A stretch of 7,756 nt of DNA from Acidobacteriota bacterium (GCA_027295745.1 JAPUKI010000425.1:1-7756); one strand, 5' to 3'; positions 1-5,849 are shown, counted from the first letter of the stretch. Made by a program: numbers and translations. The notes: a model not told the origin generated them from the letters alone.

Positions 1-341
1 AAATCTTTGCTCCAGACACACTATAACGCCCACCTTGTGGGCAACGAGTGATGACGATCCCGTCTTCTTGCAGATTCCTCAGGGTCACCTGTTTGCCCGG
101 ATGGTTCATGACCCAATTCATGACCGCTCGTTCGAGGCCCGCACGAGTCTTCTGGCAGGCCGTTGACTGCCCGGCCCTTCTCCCAGCCCTGGTCGTTCCC
201 ATCTCCGCCTGGAGTCCTGGCTTGGTGGAGAGAAGTGAGAAAGAGAAGCCCGATAATCGCTATGGCCACTACAATGGGAATCAAGCTGAGACCTCGTTGG
301 GAACCCATTCTGGCTTTGACTTTCACAAGAGGATTGAGCAT
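1..341 (-). pseudogene. Type IV pilin-like protein, frameshifted copy, C-terminus off the left edge
   Basis: Read from ATG at 341, the first ~35 residues match the intact neighbour at 351-719 position for position: a short basic leader ending SQRG (Gly17), then one hydrophobic helix (about residues 18-36). In that frame the homology then stops and the frame runs to a stop at 21. From about base 175 downward the next frame restores the match (AGQSTACQ, then ERAVMNWVMNHPGKQ, then CPQGG) and stays open to base 1. The distance from the start codon to the shared AGQ is 166 nt here and 165 nt in the neighbour, so this copy carries exactly one extra base somewhere between about 250 and 175. Only about ten C-terminal residues should lie beyond the window. 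It begins 9 nt after the neighbour's stop, so the two were probably cotranscribed. Seen: frameshift and paralogy. Inferred: inactivated gene; a single-base sequencing or assembly error is equally possible. Confidence 0.72.
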
Positions 342-350
342 GAGAAACTA

Positions 351-719
351 TCAGCCGGAGGTAGAGTGGAGTGAGCAGTAGACCTTTTCGCCCTCCACCC
401 TGAAGCGACCACCGTCAGGACAAGGCAGTATGGTAATGCCGTCGTTTTCCAGATCCTTGAGGGTGGGTTGTTTGCCCGGATGGCTGATGGACCAGGTCAT
501 GATGGCGCGTTCGAGGGCCTGACGGTTCATCTGGCAGGCCATTTCCTGCCCGGCACTTTTTACCACGTTTCCAGTCCTGATCGTCTGCGTCACCCCGAAC
601 TGGTCTTGATAGCCGAAGTACAGAAGCCCCACAATCGCCAAGGTCACTAAGATAGAAACGAAGCCGAAACCTCGCTGGGACTCCACCTTGATTTTCACTT
701 TCTCAAGAGGATCTATCAT
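351..719 (-). CDS. Small type IV pilin-like / pseudopilin-like protein
   Basis: A 122-residue protein. The leader of 17 residues is positively charged and ends QRG, followed by FGFVSILVTLAIVGLLY, a single membrane helix at residues 18-35. This is the layout of prepilin-peptidase substrates: cleavage after Gly17, Phe at +1. The usual Glu at +5 is Ser22 here. The globular part has Cys62, Cys100 and Cys115; CPDGG (100-104) and the following KVYCSLH resemble the disulfide-closed C-terminal loop of many small pilins. A TTG at 740 would add seven residues, but the paralog at 341 starts at the equivalent of ATG 719, so I chose 719. No good Shine-Dalgarno precedes it. No pilus assembly gene (pilB, pilC, pilD type) is in view. 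Expected location: inner membrane, with the C-terminal domain outside the cytoplasm. A pilus subunit, minor pilin or secretion pseudopilin are all possible; the family call is moderate and the role is unknown. Confidence 0.7.
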   Translation of the reverse strand: MIDPLEKVKIKVESQRGFGFVSILVTLAIVGLLYFGYQDQFGVTQTIRTGNVVKSAGQEMACQMNRQALERAIMTWSISHPGKQPTLKDLENDGITILPCPDGGRFRVEGEKVYCSLHSTSG

Positions 720-817
720 CCATTTATTGTAACATTTCAACTCCGTGCTCAGTCCTTGAGCCAGTCTGAGACCCCCGATTTATCTTGACCCAGACCAGGG
801 GCGCACAGTAGGTGGGA

Positions 818-846
818 GGCACTTGTGCCAAGGCACCTCAGGTGCC
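818..846. repeat. Two adjacent short palindromes
   Basis: GGCAC-TT-GTGCC lies at 818-829 and GGCACCT-C-AGGTGCC at 832-846. Both arms use the same GGCAC/GTGCC core, and only two bases separate them. Each could form a small hairpin or be a paired binding site. No T-run follows, so they are not typical intrinsic terminators. Confidence 0.55.
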
Positions 847-854
847 GACGGACC

Positions 855-897
855 GCTGACAACTGACAGCTGACAACAGACCGGCTGACCGGCTGGC
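855..897. repeat. Short degenerate CTGAC-rich tandem repeat
   Basis: The stretch contains GCTGACAA (855-862), CTGACA (863-868), GCTGACAA (869-876), CGGCTGAC (882-889) and CGGCTGGC (890-897). It is a degenerate 6-8 nt periodic repeat next to the inverted element pair. No coding or regulatory role is evident. Confidence 0.5.
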
Positions 898-910
898 GAG
901 AGACCTCCGG

Positions 911-1102
911 AGCCCCGAAGGGGCGACAGGAAATAGCCAGGGGCGCAAGCCCCCGGTAATCGAGCAGTTTTGGAGAGGAGCCCTGTAAGGGCGGCACTCC
1001 GAAATCTGTTCTCTCTGTGTCGCCCTTACAGGGCTCTTTCCCGGGTCTTCCAGATTCCAGGGGCTTGCGCCCCTGGCTATTTCCTGTCGCCCCGTTGGGG
1101 CT
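911..1102. repeat. Inverted pair of ~86-nt hairpin elements (REP-like)
   Basis: The left unit (911-996) and right unit (1018-1102, opposite orientation) face each other across a 21-nt spacer. The outer 43 nt of each (911-953 and 1060-1102) match as reverse complements at 41 of 43 positions. The inner GAGCCCTGTAAGGGC blocks (978-996 and 1018-1036) match at 18 of 19, with a diverged middle. Each unit has three small hairpins: GCCCC-loop-GGGGC (912-924), GGGGC-GCAA-GCCCC with a GNRA-type loop (940-953), and GCCCT-GTA-AGGGC (980-992). The two mismatches in the outer arm fall in the loop of the first hairpin (GAA versus AAC), so that stem is kept. Similar intergenic elements are, from general knowledge, dispersed in some environmental bacterial genomes and are often mis-called as short genes; I cannot check copy number here. 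Confidence 0.8.
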
Positions 1103-1192
1103 CAACAGCACCGTGCCTTATTCAAGATCAAGCGGGTGTTTAATGAGAAGGTCTGAAGCCTGCGGCTCCGATAGTCTGCAGTCAGCCGCTCA

Positions 1193-1573
1193 CTACCATT
1201 TGTCAGCGTAGTCGGAAATCACGGGGAGCGTCAGCCGTTCCCCTTGGAGCGCCTTGACGATGGCGAAGAGGTGAAAGAAGAAAATAATCAACAGGAGAAA
1301 AGGAGAGAAGCCAAAGCCGATAATGAGTCCAAGACCTGGCAGGACAGAGATGACTGCCAGAGCCACAAAGAGAGCCATCCAGCTCAAGGTCAACACCAGT
1401 CCGTGCTTAGCATGCCACTGCACCTCAGCATCATCTGGTTCCATCAGTAGAGGAATCAGGGCTAAAAATCCCAGGTAAGCTAAAATCAACAGCGCCGCCC
1501 GATTCGAAGATTTCTGTTGAGGTGGTGGCTGGGAAGTCTGCTGCTCATCGGGGGCCTCAGGTGTGTCTTTCAT
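1193..1573 (-). CDS. Small three-helix membrane protein, DUF4870/Tic20-like
   Basis: A 126-residue protein. The first ~24 residues are polar and rich in Pro and Gln (for example QTSQPPPQQK), probably cytoplasmic and disordered. Membrane helices follow at about 27-43, 58-78 and 80-103. The sequence LAYLGFLALIPLL, then a charged MEPDD, then WHAKHGLVL (53-61) matches the pattern of DUF4870/Tic20-like proteins, where an aromatic-His-Ala-x-x-Gly segment opens the second helix. The family's usual length is about 100-130 residues, so the gene looks complete. The start is ATG 1573 because AGGTGA lies 4 nt upstream (1578-1583); a longer in-frame extension would run back into the divergent lipoprotein gene. 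The molecular function of this family is not established. It is divergently arranged with the transporter operon, but nothing shows a functional link. Confidence 0.72.
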   Translation of the reverse strand: MKDTPEAPDEQQTSQPPPQQKSSNRAALLILAYLGFLALIPLLMEPDDAEVQWHAKHGLVLTLSWMALFVALAVISVLPGLGLIIGFGFSPFLLLIIFFFHLFAIVKALQGERLTLPVISDYADKW

Positions 1574-1577
1574 CGTT

Positions 1578-1583
1578 TCACCT
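1578..1583 (-). promoter_or_regulatory. Ribosome binding site deciding the start at 1573
   Basis: On the minus strand AGGTGA is followed by AACG and then ATG. It favours this start over longer in-frame alternatives. Confidence 0.6.
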
Positions 1584-1640
1584 GGTAGCCTAGCGAAAGC
1601 CCGCAAATCCGTCAATCCAGGGAGGGAAGAAGCAGGGTCC

Positions 1641-1670
1641 TTGACCCCCTTTTCACCTCCAAGATACAAT
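1641..1670 (+). promoter_or_regulatory. Candidate sigma70-type promoter of the transporter operon
   Basis: TTGACC (1641-1646) and TACAAT (1665-1670) are separated by 18 nt. Each is one base from, or close to, the consensus boxes. Transcription would begin near 1677, giving a leader of about 50 nt before the lipoprotein start at 1728. A weak hairpin, GCCAC-GAGGA-GTGGC (1677-1691), lies at the expected start of the transcript and could be an operator half-site or chance. The consensus is that of model bacteria; the host's own promoter preferences are unknown. Confidence 0.5.
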
Positions 1671-1714
1671 CCCCTGGCCACGAGGAGTGGCTTTGCCTCA
1701 AGTCTTCCGCCGAA

Positions 1715-1720
1715 AAGGAG
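1715..1720 (+). promoter_or_regulatory. Ribosome binding site of the solute-binding lipoprotein
   Basis: AAGGAG sits 7 nt before ATG 1728. It decides this start over an in-frame ATG at 1563, which would add 55 residues ahead of the signal peptide. Confidence 0.8.
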
Positions 1721-1727
1721 AACCACA

Positions 1728-3434
1728 ATGAAAAAGGTTGCCTGGACCGCGCCCCTTGCTCTTCTTCTCTCTGCCCTGTCGTGCAGCCCGTCTTCGGCTC
1801 CCAGCGGCTCCCCCTCTGATTCAGCCCGTGTCATCGAGGTGGAGTTCCCGGGAGATCGTGGGCGGAGCGAAGAGCGCAACCCGGAGTACGAGGCCAAGTG
1901 GGACGAGTATTACACGAGCCCACACGACAGCGGGGATACCCTGGTGATTGGCACCATTGGCGACGCCGATTCCCTGAACGACCTGACTTCGGCCACGGTG
2001 AGCGCTAGCGACGTCATCGGTCTTTTGTTTCTGGGCCTGACGAGAACGAATCCGGACTTTTCTCATGCTCCCTCCCTTGCCAAGTCATGGGAGTTCTCAG
2101 AAGACCACCTGGAACTCACCTTTCACCTGCGGGACGATGTTTTCTGGCACGATGGGGTCAAGACCACGGCCCACGACGTCAAGTTCACCTTCGAAAAACA
2201 GCGCAATCCGAACATTGGCTGGTCTGCCATCAAATGGAAGCAATTCATCAAGGAGTGCGTGGTGGTGGACGACTACACCGTCAAGTTCATCTTCGAGCGA
2301 GTCTATCCCTACCAGATGATGGATGCAGTCGTGGGAGCTATTCTGCCCAGGCACATTCTGGAGAAAGTGCCGGACGAGGAGATGGTCAGCACCGACTTTA
2401 ACCGCAATCCCTTAGGCAACGGGCCCTACCGTTTCAAGGAGTGGAAGGCGCAGCAGTATATCGAGGTGGAAGCCAACCAGGATTTCTATGCCGGCCGGCC
2501 GGCACTGAACCGCATTATCTTTAAGATCGTTCCCGACCAGGAAAACCTGGCCATCCAGCTCAAGAGCGGTGAAATCGACCTCATGGAGAGTGTGCCGCCC
2601 CGGCTTTTTGAGGCCCTGTCTCGAGAGAAAGATTTGGTGACCTATATCTCTCCCAGCCGTGCCTACACCTACGTTGGCTGGAACACGCGTAATCCTCTCT
2701 TCCAGAGCAAGAAGGTCAGGCAGGCTCTGACCATGGCCATTAACCGCCAGGAAATCATCGACTCCCTGCTCCTGGAGTTCGGTCAAATCCCCAAAGGTCC
2801 AGTGCTGCCCATCATCTGGGCACACAACCCGAACCTGCCCGACTTCCCTTACGATCCGGAGAAGGCCAGACAGTACCTGGGGGAAGAAGGGTGGAGGGAC
2901 ACGGATGGGGACGGCTGGCTGGACCAGGACGGCAAACGTTTTTCCTTCACTTTGAAGACCAACAAGGGAAACCAGATCCGTGAGGACATCCTGATCTTGC
3001 TTCAAGACATGTTCAAGCAGGTGGGAATCGAAGTGCAGCCCAACATCCTGGAGTGGACCGTATTCATTGGGGACATGAATAACAAGAACTTTGAAGCGGC
3101 CGTGGCAGGCTGGAATGTGGGGCTAAAAATGGATATGACGACCATCTGGCATTCTGATTCCATTAACGATAAGTTCAACTTCGTCTCCTATTCCAACCCC
3201 GAGTTTGACCAGCTCAACGACGACGCTATCTTCGAGATGGACGCTGAGAAGGCCAGGGAGATGTGGTGGCGGGCCCAGGAGATGATTGCCGAGGATCAAC
3301 CCTATACTTTTCTCTATATGCCCAGGGATATCAACTTTGTCCACAAGCGATTCCAGAATGTCCAGATGGAAACAGTGGGATGGAATTACAACTTGGAACA
3401 GTGGTGGGTTCCCAAGGATCAGCAGAAGTATTGA
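1728..3434 (+). CDS. ABC transporter solute-binding lipoprotein, family 5 (peptide/nickel type)
   Basis: A 568-residue protein, the usual size for DppA/OppA-type binding proteins. It opens with a signal peptide (MKK, then a hydrophobic stretch) and Cys19 as the likely lipidated residue. The lipobox SALSC is not ideal, with Leu at -2. A low-complexity Ser/Pro/charged tether (about 20-68) leads to the binding domain (about 70-560). Typical family 5 segments are visible: PSLAKSWEFSEDHLELTFHL followed by a WHDG (115-143), NPLGNGPYRF (227-236), VRQALTMAINR (330-340), and near 391 DTDGDGWLDQDGK, an acidic loop common in this family and able in principle to bind Ca2+. The protein would capture the ligand outside the inner membrane and pass it to the two permeases. 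Peptide is the commonest ligand, but family 5 proteins also bind nickel complexes, sugars and other molecules, so the substrate is unassigned. It is the first operon gene; a 276-nt gap follows. Confidence 0.93.
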   Translation: MKKVAWTAPLALLLSALSCSPSSAPSGSPSDSARVIEVEFPGDRGRSEERNPEYEAKWDEYYTSPHDSGDTLVIGTIGDADSLNDLTSATVSASDVIGLLFLGLTRTNPDFSHAPSLAKSWEFSEDHLELTFHLRDDVFWHDGVKTTAHDVKFTFEKQRNPNIGWSAIKWKQFIKECVVVDDYTVKFIFERVYPYQMMDAVVGAILPRHILEKVPDEEMVSTDFNRNPLGNGPYRFKEWKAQQYIEVEANQDFYAGRPALNRIIFKIVPDQENLAIQLKSGEIDLMESVPPRLFEALSREKDLVTYISPSRAYTYVGWNTRNPLFQSKKVRQALTMAINRQEIIDSLLLEFGQIPKGPVLPIIWAHNPNLPDFPYDPEKARQYLGEEGWRDTDGDGWLDQDGKRFSFTLKTNKGNQIREDILILLQDMFKQVGIEVQPNILEWTVFIGDMNNKNFEAAVAGWNVGLKMDMTTIWHSDSINDKFNFVSYSNPEFDQLNDDAIFEMDAEKAREMWWRAQEMIAEDQPYTFLYMPRDINFVHKRFQNVQMETVGWNYNLEQWWVPKDQQKY

Positions 3435-3505
3435 AGTCTTTCCTGCTTGATCTCCCAGAAATCCGTGCAGAGCGGATTTTGACGTTCGAAGAGAGTTTGG
3501 AATAT

Positions 3506-3692
3506 GCCCGGATTATGCATAGGTTCTCGTCATGAAGCGACGAAAGCGCCGGAAAACAGAGCCGTGGGCTTTAGCCCACGGGCCCGCAGGCTAAAGCCTG
3601 CGGCTCCGACTGGCGCGTGACCCGCAACGCTGGCGGTGCAGCACGCCGGATGATATCGTCGCTGCAGTAGAGAATTTATGCATAATCCGGGC
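3506..3692. mobile_element. MITE-like element with 23-nt terminal inverted repeats
   Basis: The left end (3506-3528) begins GCCCGGATTATGCATA and ends GTTCTC. The right end (3670-3692), read as reverse complement, begins with the same 16 bases and ends ATTCTC; 21 of 23 positions match. Just inside, AGCGACGA (3536-3543) recurs inverted at 3656-3663, so the similarity extends further imperfectly. The 187-bp element has no gene and carries a composite palindrome in its centre. That is the shape of a non-autonomous miniature transposable element or a dispersed palindromic repeat. I do not see a convincing target-site duplication (AATAT on the left, TAATA on the right), so mobility is inferred. Its right end lies 18 nt from the permease start, and the permease lacks a clear Shine-Dalgarno. 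Confidence 0.62.
3559..3606. repeat. Composite palindrome: two hairpins inside an outer stem
   Basis: CGTGGGCT-TT-AGCCCACG (3563-3580) and CGCAGGCT-AA-AGCCTGCG (3585-3602) are perfect 8-bp-arm palindromes. GAGCCG (3559-3564) pairs with CGGCTC (3601-3606) as an outer stem, competing at the edges with the inner hairpins. The two palindromes share the core GGCTTTAGCC or its complement, as if one were a variant of the other. The right part, AGCCTGCGGCTCCGA (about 3595-3609), reappears at 1158-1171. Confidence 0.75.
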
Positions 3693-3710
3693 TAATAGAC
3701 ACGGCCCTAA

Positions 3711-4691
3711 ATGCACACCTATATCATCCGCCGAATTCTGATTTCGATCCCCCTGCTCCTCGGCCTGCTCACCATCAACTTCTTTCTCATCCACGCCGCC
3801 CCGGGAGATCCGACAGACATCTTCTACAACCCCGACATGGGTCCCGAGGCCCGCGAGAACATCCGCCGCATCTATGGACTGGACCAGCCGCTTGGTGTGC
3901 AGTATTTGAGATACATCCAGGGCGTCGTGCTGAAATTCGAGTTCGGCTATTCCATCGCCAAGAAGCGGCCGGTTAGAGACGAAATCCTGGATGCTCTCCC
4001 CAACACCATTCAGCTCTCCGCCCTGGCCCTGCTCATCATGCTCACTATGGGCATTGCCCTGGGTATCCTGGCGGCTGTAAGACAGCATTCCGCCTTCGAC
4101 AACGTCACCCGTGTCACGGCGCTGACCTTTTATTCGATGCCCTCCTTTTACCTGGGACTGGTGCTGTTGTTTCTCTTTGCGGGCGGCGTTTCTGCCACCC
4201 ACTGGTTCCCGGCCTCGGGAATGGTCGACATTGTACGCCATGAGTCGATGAGCACCCTAGGGAAAATCGGGGACCGAGCCATCCATATCCTCTTGCCCAG
4301 CCTGACGCTGGGGGCCGGCGCCGCCGCAGGAATCTCCCGTTACATGCGAGGAGAGCTGCTGGAGGTCATCCGTCAGGACTACATGCGCACGGCCCGGGCC
4401 AAGGGTCTGGCCGAGAGGGTCGTCGTTTTCAAGCACGGTCTGCGCAACGCCCTGATGCCCATCATCACCATCGTGGGACTGAGTCTGCCCTTTCTCTTCA
4501 GCGGAGCGGTCATCGTGGAGCAAGTCTTTGGCTGGCCAGGCATGGGTCGTGTCGCGGTGGATGCAGCATTTCAGCGCGACTATTCCATGTTCCTGGCCGT
4601 CAACCTGATCTTCGGAACCATGGTGGTAGTGGGCAACCTGGTGGCGGACATTCTGTATGCGTTGGTGGATCCACGAGTGAGGCTTGCCTGA
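3711..4691 (+). CDS. ABC transporter permease, DppB/OppB type
   Basis: A 326-residue inner-membrane protein of normal family length. It starts MHTYIIRRILISIPLLLGLL, the typical first helix of DppB-type permeases (about 9-29), followed by the extracytoplasmic PGDP segment (31-34). More helices lie near 100-122, 138-159, 192-208, 250-270 and 294-316. The cytoplasmic coupling (EAA-type) loop is at about 224-248 (YMRTARAKGL, then HGLRNAL), where the ATPases dock. FGWPGMGR (273-280) and the C-terminal DPRVR are also typical. It would form half of the translocation channel with the next gene. ATG 3711 fits the family start, but no clear Shine-Dalgarno precedes it, and the right TIR of the element lies only 18 nt upstream. 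The next gene starts 3 nt after the stop. Confidence 0.95.
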   Translation: MHTYIIRRILISIPLLLGLLTINFFLIHAAPGDPTDIFYNPDMGPEARENIRRIYGLDQPLGVQYLRYIQGVVLKFEFGYSIAKKRPVRDEILDALPNTIQLSALALLIMLTMGIALGILAAVRQHSAFDNVTRVTALTFYSMPSFYLGLVLLFLFAGGVSATHWFPASGMVDIVRHESMSTLGKIGDRAIHILLPSLTLGAGAAAGISRYMRGELLEVIRQDYMRTARAKGLAERVVVFKHGLRNALMPIITIVGLSLPFLFSGAVIVEQVFGWPGMGRVAVDAAFQRDYSMFLAVNLIFGTMVVVGNLVADILYALVDPRVRLA

Positions 4692-4694
4692 ATC

Positions 4695-5849
4695 ATGTCA
4701 CCATCTGACTGGCTTCCGGGATTAGGTCATTGGCGTCTGGGCCAACCCCTCAAGGGGGCGACGGTTCTGGGTCTCTTCCTCCTGTTTGTAGGCATTGCCG
4801 GTTGGCACGCTGGTACCATGTGGGAATCGCTGTCCCACACACTGGCGAAGCTGTCGGGAGCAAACGTACCCTACCAACCACGGGATCTGGATTTTCTGGT
4901 CAGTACCCTCTTTGTCCTGGGAATGCTGGTCGCCATCCTGCTCTACTCGGGCATTTCCTGTCAACGGAAGCAACAAGCCGACCGCCTGGCCCGGCTGCCT
5001 GAAAGTCAGTGGACCATCGTCAAGCGGCAATTCCGGCGGAACCGTCTGGCCGTGGTAGGGACGGTCATTATTCTGGCACTCTATCTGGTTGCCTTCCTCT
5101 GCCCTTTTCTGGCGCCCTATGATCCGGCCGAGCAAGGTGACCGGGTGCAAGAACGCTTGCTTCCTCCCTCGCTTGATCACCTGCTGGGAACAGATCGGTT
5201 CGCCCGAGACGTTTTCAGCCGTGTCATCTACGGCTCGAGGATCTCTCTGCTGGTCGGCTTTCTGGCCATGGGCTTGGCGGTAACCATTGGGACTCTGGTG
5301 GGAGCAGTGGCCGGTTACTACGGCGGCTGGGTGGACAGCGTCATCATGCGCTTCGTGGACATGATGCTCTCCTTTCCCACGCTTATCCTGATCATCACGG
5401 TGATCGCCTTGTGGCGGAACCAATCCATCTGGATCATCATTACGGTCATTGGGCTGATGTCGTGGATGGGAGTCGCCCGGCTGGTGCGCGGGCAGTTTTT
5501 GGCGCTCAAGGAGCGCGAGTTCTTCCAAGCGGCGCGGGCCCTGGGGGCAGGAGCCGGGCGGCTGATCTTCCGCCATTTGCTTCCCAACTCCCTGACCCCC
5601 ATCATCGTGTCGGCCACGCTGCGAGTCGGGAACACCATCCTGCTGGAGGCGTCACTGAGCTATCTGGGCCTGGGAGTCCAACCTCCAACTCCCAGTTGGG
5701 GGAATATCGTGTACGACACCAAGGGAAACCTCTTCACCGAATGGTGGATGCCCCTGGCTGCAGGAATGGCGATCGTTGTCACGGTGGTGGGGTACAACCT
5801 GCTGGGCGATGGTCTGCGCGACGCCCTGGATCCACGGCTCAGGGAGTAA
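4695..5849 (+). CDS. ABC transporter permease, DppC/OppC type, with N-terminal membrane extension
   Basis: A 384-residue protein; DppC-type permeases are usually about 280-300. Residues ~105-384 are the permease: IVKRQFRRNRLAVVG (108-122) with the first helix, LGTDRFARDVFSRVIYGSR (164-182), the EAA-type coupling loop (about 277-300, FFQAARALGA to LLPNSL), SYLGLGVQPPTPSWG (322-336) and a C-terminal DPRLRE. The extra ~100 residues hold two further helices (about 22-40 and 67-86). They open with WLPGLGHWRLGQPLKGA (6-22), a PGxGH...G...KG pattern like that of small TM2/DUF5683-like membrane domains. No Met lies just before the canonical part, so the extension appears genuinely translated. It starts 3 nt after the previous stop, with GTGAGG about a dozen bases upstream as a weak binding site. 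Function of the extension is unknown. Confidence 0.94.
   Translation: MSPSDWLPGLGHWRLGQPLKGATVLGLFLLFVGIAGWHAGTMWESLSHTLAKLSGANVPYQPRDLDFLVSTLFVLGMLVAILLYSGISCQRKQQADRLARLPESQWTIVKRQFRRNRLAVVGTVIILALYLVAFLCPFLAPYDPAEQGDRVQERLLPPSLDHLLGTDRFARDVFSRVIYGSRISLLVGFLAMGLAVTIGTLVGAVAGYYGGWVDSVIMRFVDMMLSFPTLILIITVIALWRNQSIWIIITVIGLMSWMGVARLVRGQFLALKEREFFQAARALGAGAGRLIFRHLLPNSLTPIIVSATLRVGNTILLEASLSYLGLGVQPPTPSWGNIVYDTKGNLFTEWWMPLAAGMAIVVTVVGYNLLGDGLRDALDPRLRE

Larger units (their letters stand above)
1..719 (-). repeat. Tandem gene duplication, unit about 378 bp
   Basis: The two pilin-like genes are direct repeats at a constant offset. Blocks such as GTTTGCCCGGATGG (91-104 and 470-483) and TCTGGCAGGCC (151-161 and 530-540) lie 379 bases apart. 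The start codons lie 378 apart; the one-base difference is the frameshift in the left copy. Identity is high in the leader and in the C-terminal half. It is low in the stretch just after the membrane helix, so the duplication is not very recent or that segment evolves fast. Confidence 0.75.
720..1192. other. Gene-free, repeat-rich intergenic region
   Basis: I find no credible gene in this stretch. Open frames crossing it read through hairpin repeats and give Pro/Gly/Arg-rich peptides with no family resemblance. It holds, from left to right: two adjacent short palindromes (818-846), a CTGAC-rich short repeat (855-897), an inverted pair of about 86-nt elements (911-1102), and a short stretch at 1155-1171 that reappears at 3595-3607. 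Both flanking genes are on the minus strand, so this region is downstream of the gene at 1193-1573 and upstream of the pilin pair. A promoter for the pilin genes should lie near its left end; TACAAT on the minus strand just upstream of 719 is a possible -10, but I see no good -35. Confidence 0.7.
3435..3710. other. Intra-operon gap between binding protein and permease
   Basis: The 276 bases hold a TIR-bounded element (3506-3692) preceded by about 70 nt with no clear signal. A short frame entering from the lipoprotein's shadow frame stays open to 3535 and ends ARIMHRFSS, where ARIMHRF is the translation of the left TIR. I do not regard it as a gene. No T-run-backed terminator is seen, though the strong hairpins at 3559-3606 could reduce transcription or protect the upstream mRNA. 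Confidence 0.6.

Noticed and set aside
911..1102. A CRISPR array or intrinsic terminator
   Set aside because: There are only two units, in inverted rather than direct orientation, with no regular spacers and no T-run after the stems.
749..1111. A 120-residue open frame on the minus strand across the repeat region
   Set aside because: It is a translation of the inverted hairpin elements (SPLQGSSP, RGLAPLAIS-type peptides), with no start signal and no protein-like domains. The same peptide pattern appears from the other unit on the + strand at 1017-1211.
1584..1612. A minus-strand promoter for the membrane protein (TTGACG with TAGGCT 17 nt later)
   Set aside because: The -10 matches poorly, and transcription would begin within the ribosome binding site, so I do not call it.
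1574..1897. N-terminal extension of the membrane protein to an ATG at 1897
   Set aside because: It would overlap the start of the divergent lipoprotein by 170 bases. The extension is low-complexity antisense sequence, whereas ATG 1573 has a good ribosome binding site.
3431..3535. Possible small gene after the lipoprotein, ending ARIMHRFSS
   Set aside because: It has no ribosome binding site or ATG, it starts in the shadow frame of the lipoprotein, and its last residues are simply the translated left TIR.
3591..4241. A 216-residue minus-strand frame opposite the first permease
   Set aside because: It is antisense to a clear DppB-type gene, is Gln/Asp/Glu/Gly-rich as antisense of membrane proteins often is, and runs into the TIR element.
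4722..5576. A 284-residue minus-strand frame opposite the DppC-type permease
   Set aside because: The His/Gln/Asp-rich composition and lack of any domain mark it as an antisense shadow of the permease.
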